Part shown: piece after piece, positions 14,211-15,389 of the stretch
Layout of the letters: every line of letters begins with the position of its first letter
How positions within the stretch are numbered: the stretch's first letter is position 1
Assembly: GCA_003158115.1 (NCBI GenBank)
Contig: PMGM01000096.1
Span: forward strand, 17,895-33,283
Source of the DNA: Methanobacterium sp.
GTDB taxonomy: Archaea; Methanobacteriota; Methanobacteria; Methanobacteriales; Methanobacteriaceae
Reading direction: 5' to 3'
DNA length: 15,389 bases
Made by a program: the position numbers and the translations under genes
Notes under the pieces: generated by a model
The model's database searches: none
Told to the model about the DNA's origin: nothing
What the model saw: the letters and a program-made list of their open reading frames with translations, nothing else

Positions 14211-14342
14211 ATGAATTTTATAATAATTTTTTTCATAGCTGTTGGTCTTGCCATGGATGCATGTGTGATTTCAATTTCAAAGGGCATGGTTCATAAAACA
14301 ACTGTGAAACAAGCATTGATTGGGCCCATTTTTTTATTTTAG
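14211..14342 (+). pseudogene. mntP: Truncated MntP-like manganese efflux pump (N-terminal stub)
   Basis: Only 43 residues remain of a protein that is normally about 185. The start is clear MntP: MNFIIIFFIAVGLAMDACVI and then SISKGMVHKTTVKQALI, which covers the first membrane helix with the conserved MDA motif (Asp16) and the basic loop. After ALI the sequence departs from the family and hits a TAG at 14340-14342. The next 150 bases show no recognisable remainder of the gene in any frame, so the 3' four-fifths has been deleted, not merely frameshifted. It neighbours two other broken genes. Loss of Mn2+ export here would need another exporter if manganese is to be controlled. Confidence 0.7.
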
Positions 14343-14491
14343 AACTAAAATCTATTTCATTTAATTTGTTCTTTGAAGTCCCAGTTGGATTAATAAAATG
14401 TCTACCATTAATTTTTAAAAAAATAAGTTCAGTTTATATATATTTTGTTATAAACATCAACCTTCCAGTATATATCATAATTAAATATAAT

Positions 14492-15121
14492 TTATTTTTT
14501 TATTTGAGCGGTAGCAATGAAAGCGTTTGTCCCTGCTTGTTCATATTTTATGGATACGAATCCTGCTTCTTTGAGTAATTTACGGATATCTGATTCTGGA
14601 TATATTCTAACATCTCCGCTTCTACTTAATTTGAAGTACAGGTTAACTATCTGTCTAATTGGTGCGGGTGTAGATGGATCTGCAATTAACAGTATTCCAT
14701 CTTGTTGTAGAACTCTTCTTATTTCTGCTAGAACTTTTTCTGGATGTGGATAGTGGTGAAAGGAATCTGTACATATGACGATATCAAATTTATTATCATC
14801 AAATGGCAATTCTTCAGAATCTGCTACTTTTAAATCGGCTTTATCACCAAGCTTAATTCTTGCAATATTCAACATCTTTGGTGTAAGATCAACACCTGCA
14901 ATTTTGACATCATATTTAGAAGATATTAATTTTAGAAGGTTTCCTGTTCCACATCCTACATCAAGGAGATTACTAAAGGATAATTCATCTAATTTGTTAA
15001 GCACACTTTCGTAGAGGGATCTGGCATGCTTTCCATTATTTCCAGAATCGTATTTTTCTGCTTGTTTATGAAATTTTTCACGTGATTCTATTTTATAATC
15101 TTCAGCATCCTTTTTTAACAT
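14492..15121 (-). CDS. Class I SAM-dependent methyltransferase (UbiE/type 11)
   Basis: A 209-residue Rossmann-fold methyltransferase. Motif I LLDVGCGTGNLL (about 52-63) binds SAM. The acidic end of strand two is Asp78 in GVDLTPKMLNIA. Motif II region ADSEELPFDDNKFDIVIC (about 100-117) and SFHHYPHPEKVLAEIRRVLQ (about 120-139) follow, typical of the methyltransferase type 11 group. The C-terminal half (YFKLSRSGDVRIYPESDIRKLLKE region, 165-190) is the substrate cap. The substrate cannot be inferred. GGAG seven bases before the ATG supports the start. It is a lone minus-strand gene beside the broken-gene cluster and is itself intact. Confidence 0.92.
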   Translation of the reverse strand: MLKKDAEDYKIESREKFHKQAEKYDSGNNGKHARSLYESVLNKLDELSFSNLLDVGCGTGNLLKLISSKYDVKIAGVDLTPKMLNIARIKLGDKADLKVADSEELPFDDNKFDIVICTDSFHHYPHPEKVLAEIRRVLQQDGILLIADPSTPAPIRQIVNLYFKLSRSGDVRIYPESDIRKLLKEAGFVSIKYEQAGTNAFIATAQIKK

Positions 15122-15389
15122 GTTTCTACTCCATATATTAAATTGATAATTTTAACTTAAATTTGAAAATAATTAATTTACTATACTCATTTATTTAGAT
15201 ATGCTTTTAAAATATTATGATATTGTTAAAATATTCATGAACATTCTATTTAGTATTCCCTAAGGTTTTTATAATATTCTCTTATTGTAATAAATATAAC
15301 TTTAGTTCTCTAAAAGTGTATTAAAATACCTAATTAGTCTATTTTATATACTTGTTTTAATAATATAGAATATTGTAAATCCACGAAAA
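15122..15389. other. Gene-free AT-rich end of the window
   Basis: This stretch of 268 bases holds the methyltransferase promoter region and no frame that looks coding on either strand. No RNA gene or clear repeat was seen. Confidence 0.5.

Noticed and set aside
14366..14578. Plus-strand open frame of 70 codons after the MntP stub
   Set aside because: Composition is that of AT-rich noise, its 3' part lies antisense inside the methyltransferase gene, and it has no ribosome site or family motif.
1..15389. CRISPR array, insertion sequence, tRNA or rRNA gene
   Set aside because: No regularly spaced repeats, no transposase-like frame, no terminal inverted repeats and no recognisable tRNA arms or rRNA segments were found by reading.

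Overview
The window is very AT-rich with compact genes, archaeal TATA-like boxes and strong GGAGG-type ribosome binding sites at several starts. A NikR repressor, a CbiMNQ cobalt/nickel transporter, an archaeal SpoIIM-type membrane protein and an Isf-like flavoprotein occur together. This suggests a methanogenic euryarchaeon of the Methanobacteriales (Methanobacterium or Methanobrevibacter type). That placement is inference from gene content and composition; no rRNA or tRNA marker lies in the window.

Left part (1-4040). The 5' end of an unknown minus-strand gene runs off the left edge. nikR (minus) is divergent from a three-gene plus-strand metal ABC importer: substrate-binding protein, ATPase and permease of the zinc/manganese (ZnuABC) type. 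A decayed gene for a small exported protein follows at about 3353-3814, then a gene-poor stretch with hairpins.

Middle (4041-8684). A flavin-binding split-barrel protein is divergent from a winged-helix regulator with five cysteines. Their shared promoter region holds two 9-bp direct repeats 21 bp apart. Convergent to the regulator is the cbiM-cbiN-cbiQ operon for Co2+ or Ni2+ uptake, with no cbiO ATPase gene in the window. An inverted repeat spans the predicted cbiM transcription start. A SpoIIM-family membrane protein lies upstream.

Right part (8685-15389). A full-length HAD phosphatase gene has no ATG, GTG or TTG start in frame. It is followed by a PadR repressor, a small cysteine-containing peptide gene with a perfect Shine-Dalgarno site but an ATA at the start position, and an FMN-dependent oxidoreductase. 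Next is a two-gene MacB/LolD-type ABC exporter (permease then ATPase). A cluster of three broken genes comes after it: a small membrane protein, a YcaC-like isochorismatase and an MntP stub. The window ends with a SAM-dependent methyltransferase.

The main theme is transition-metal handling (NikR, ZnuABC-like importer, CbiMNQ, an MntP remnant), with small regulators beside redox or flavin proteins. Five loci carry lesions or missing starts. Several are at homopolymer runs, but true nonsense codons show that at least two are genuinely decayed. No mobile element, CRISPR array or RNA gene was recognised.
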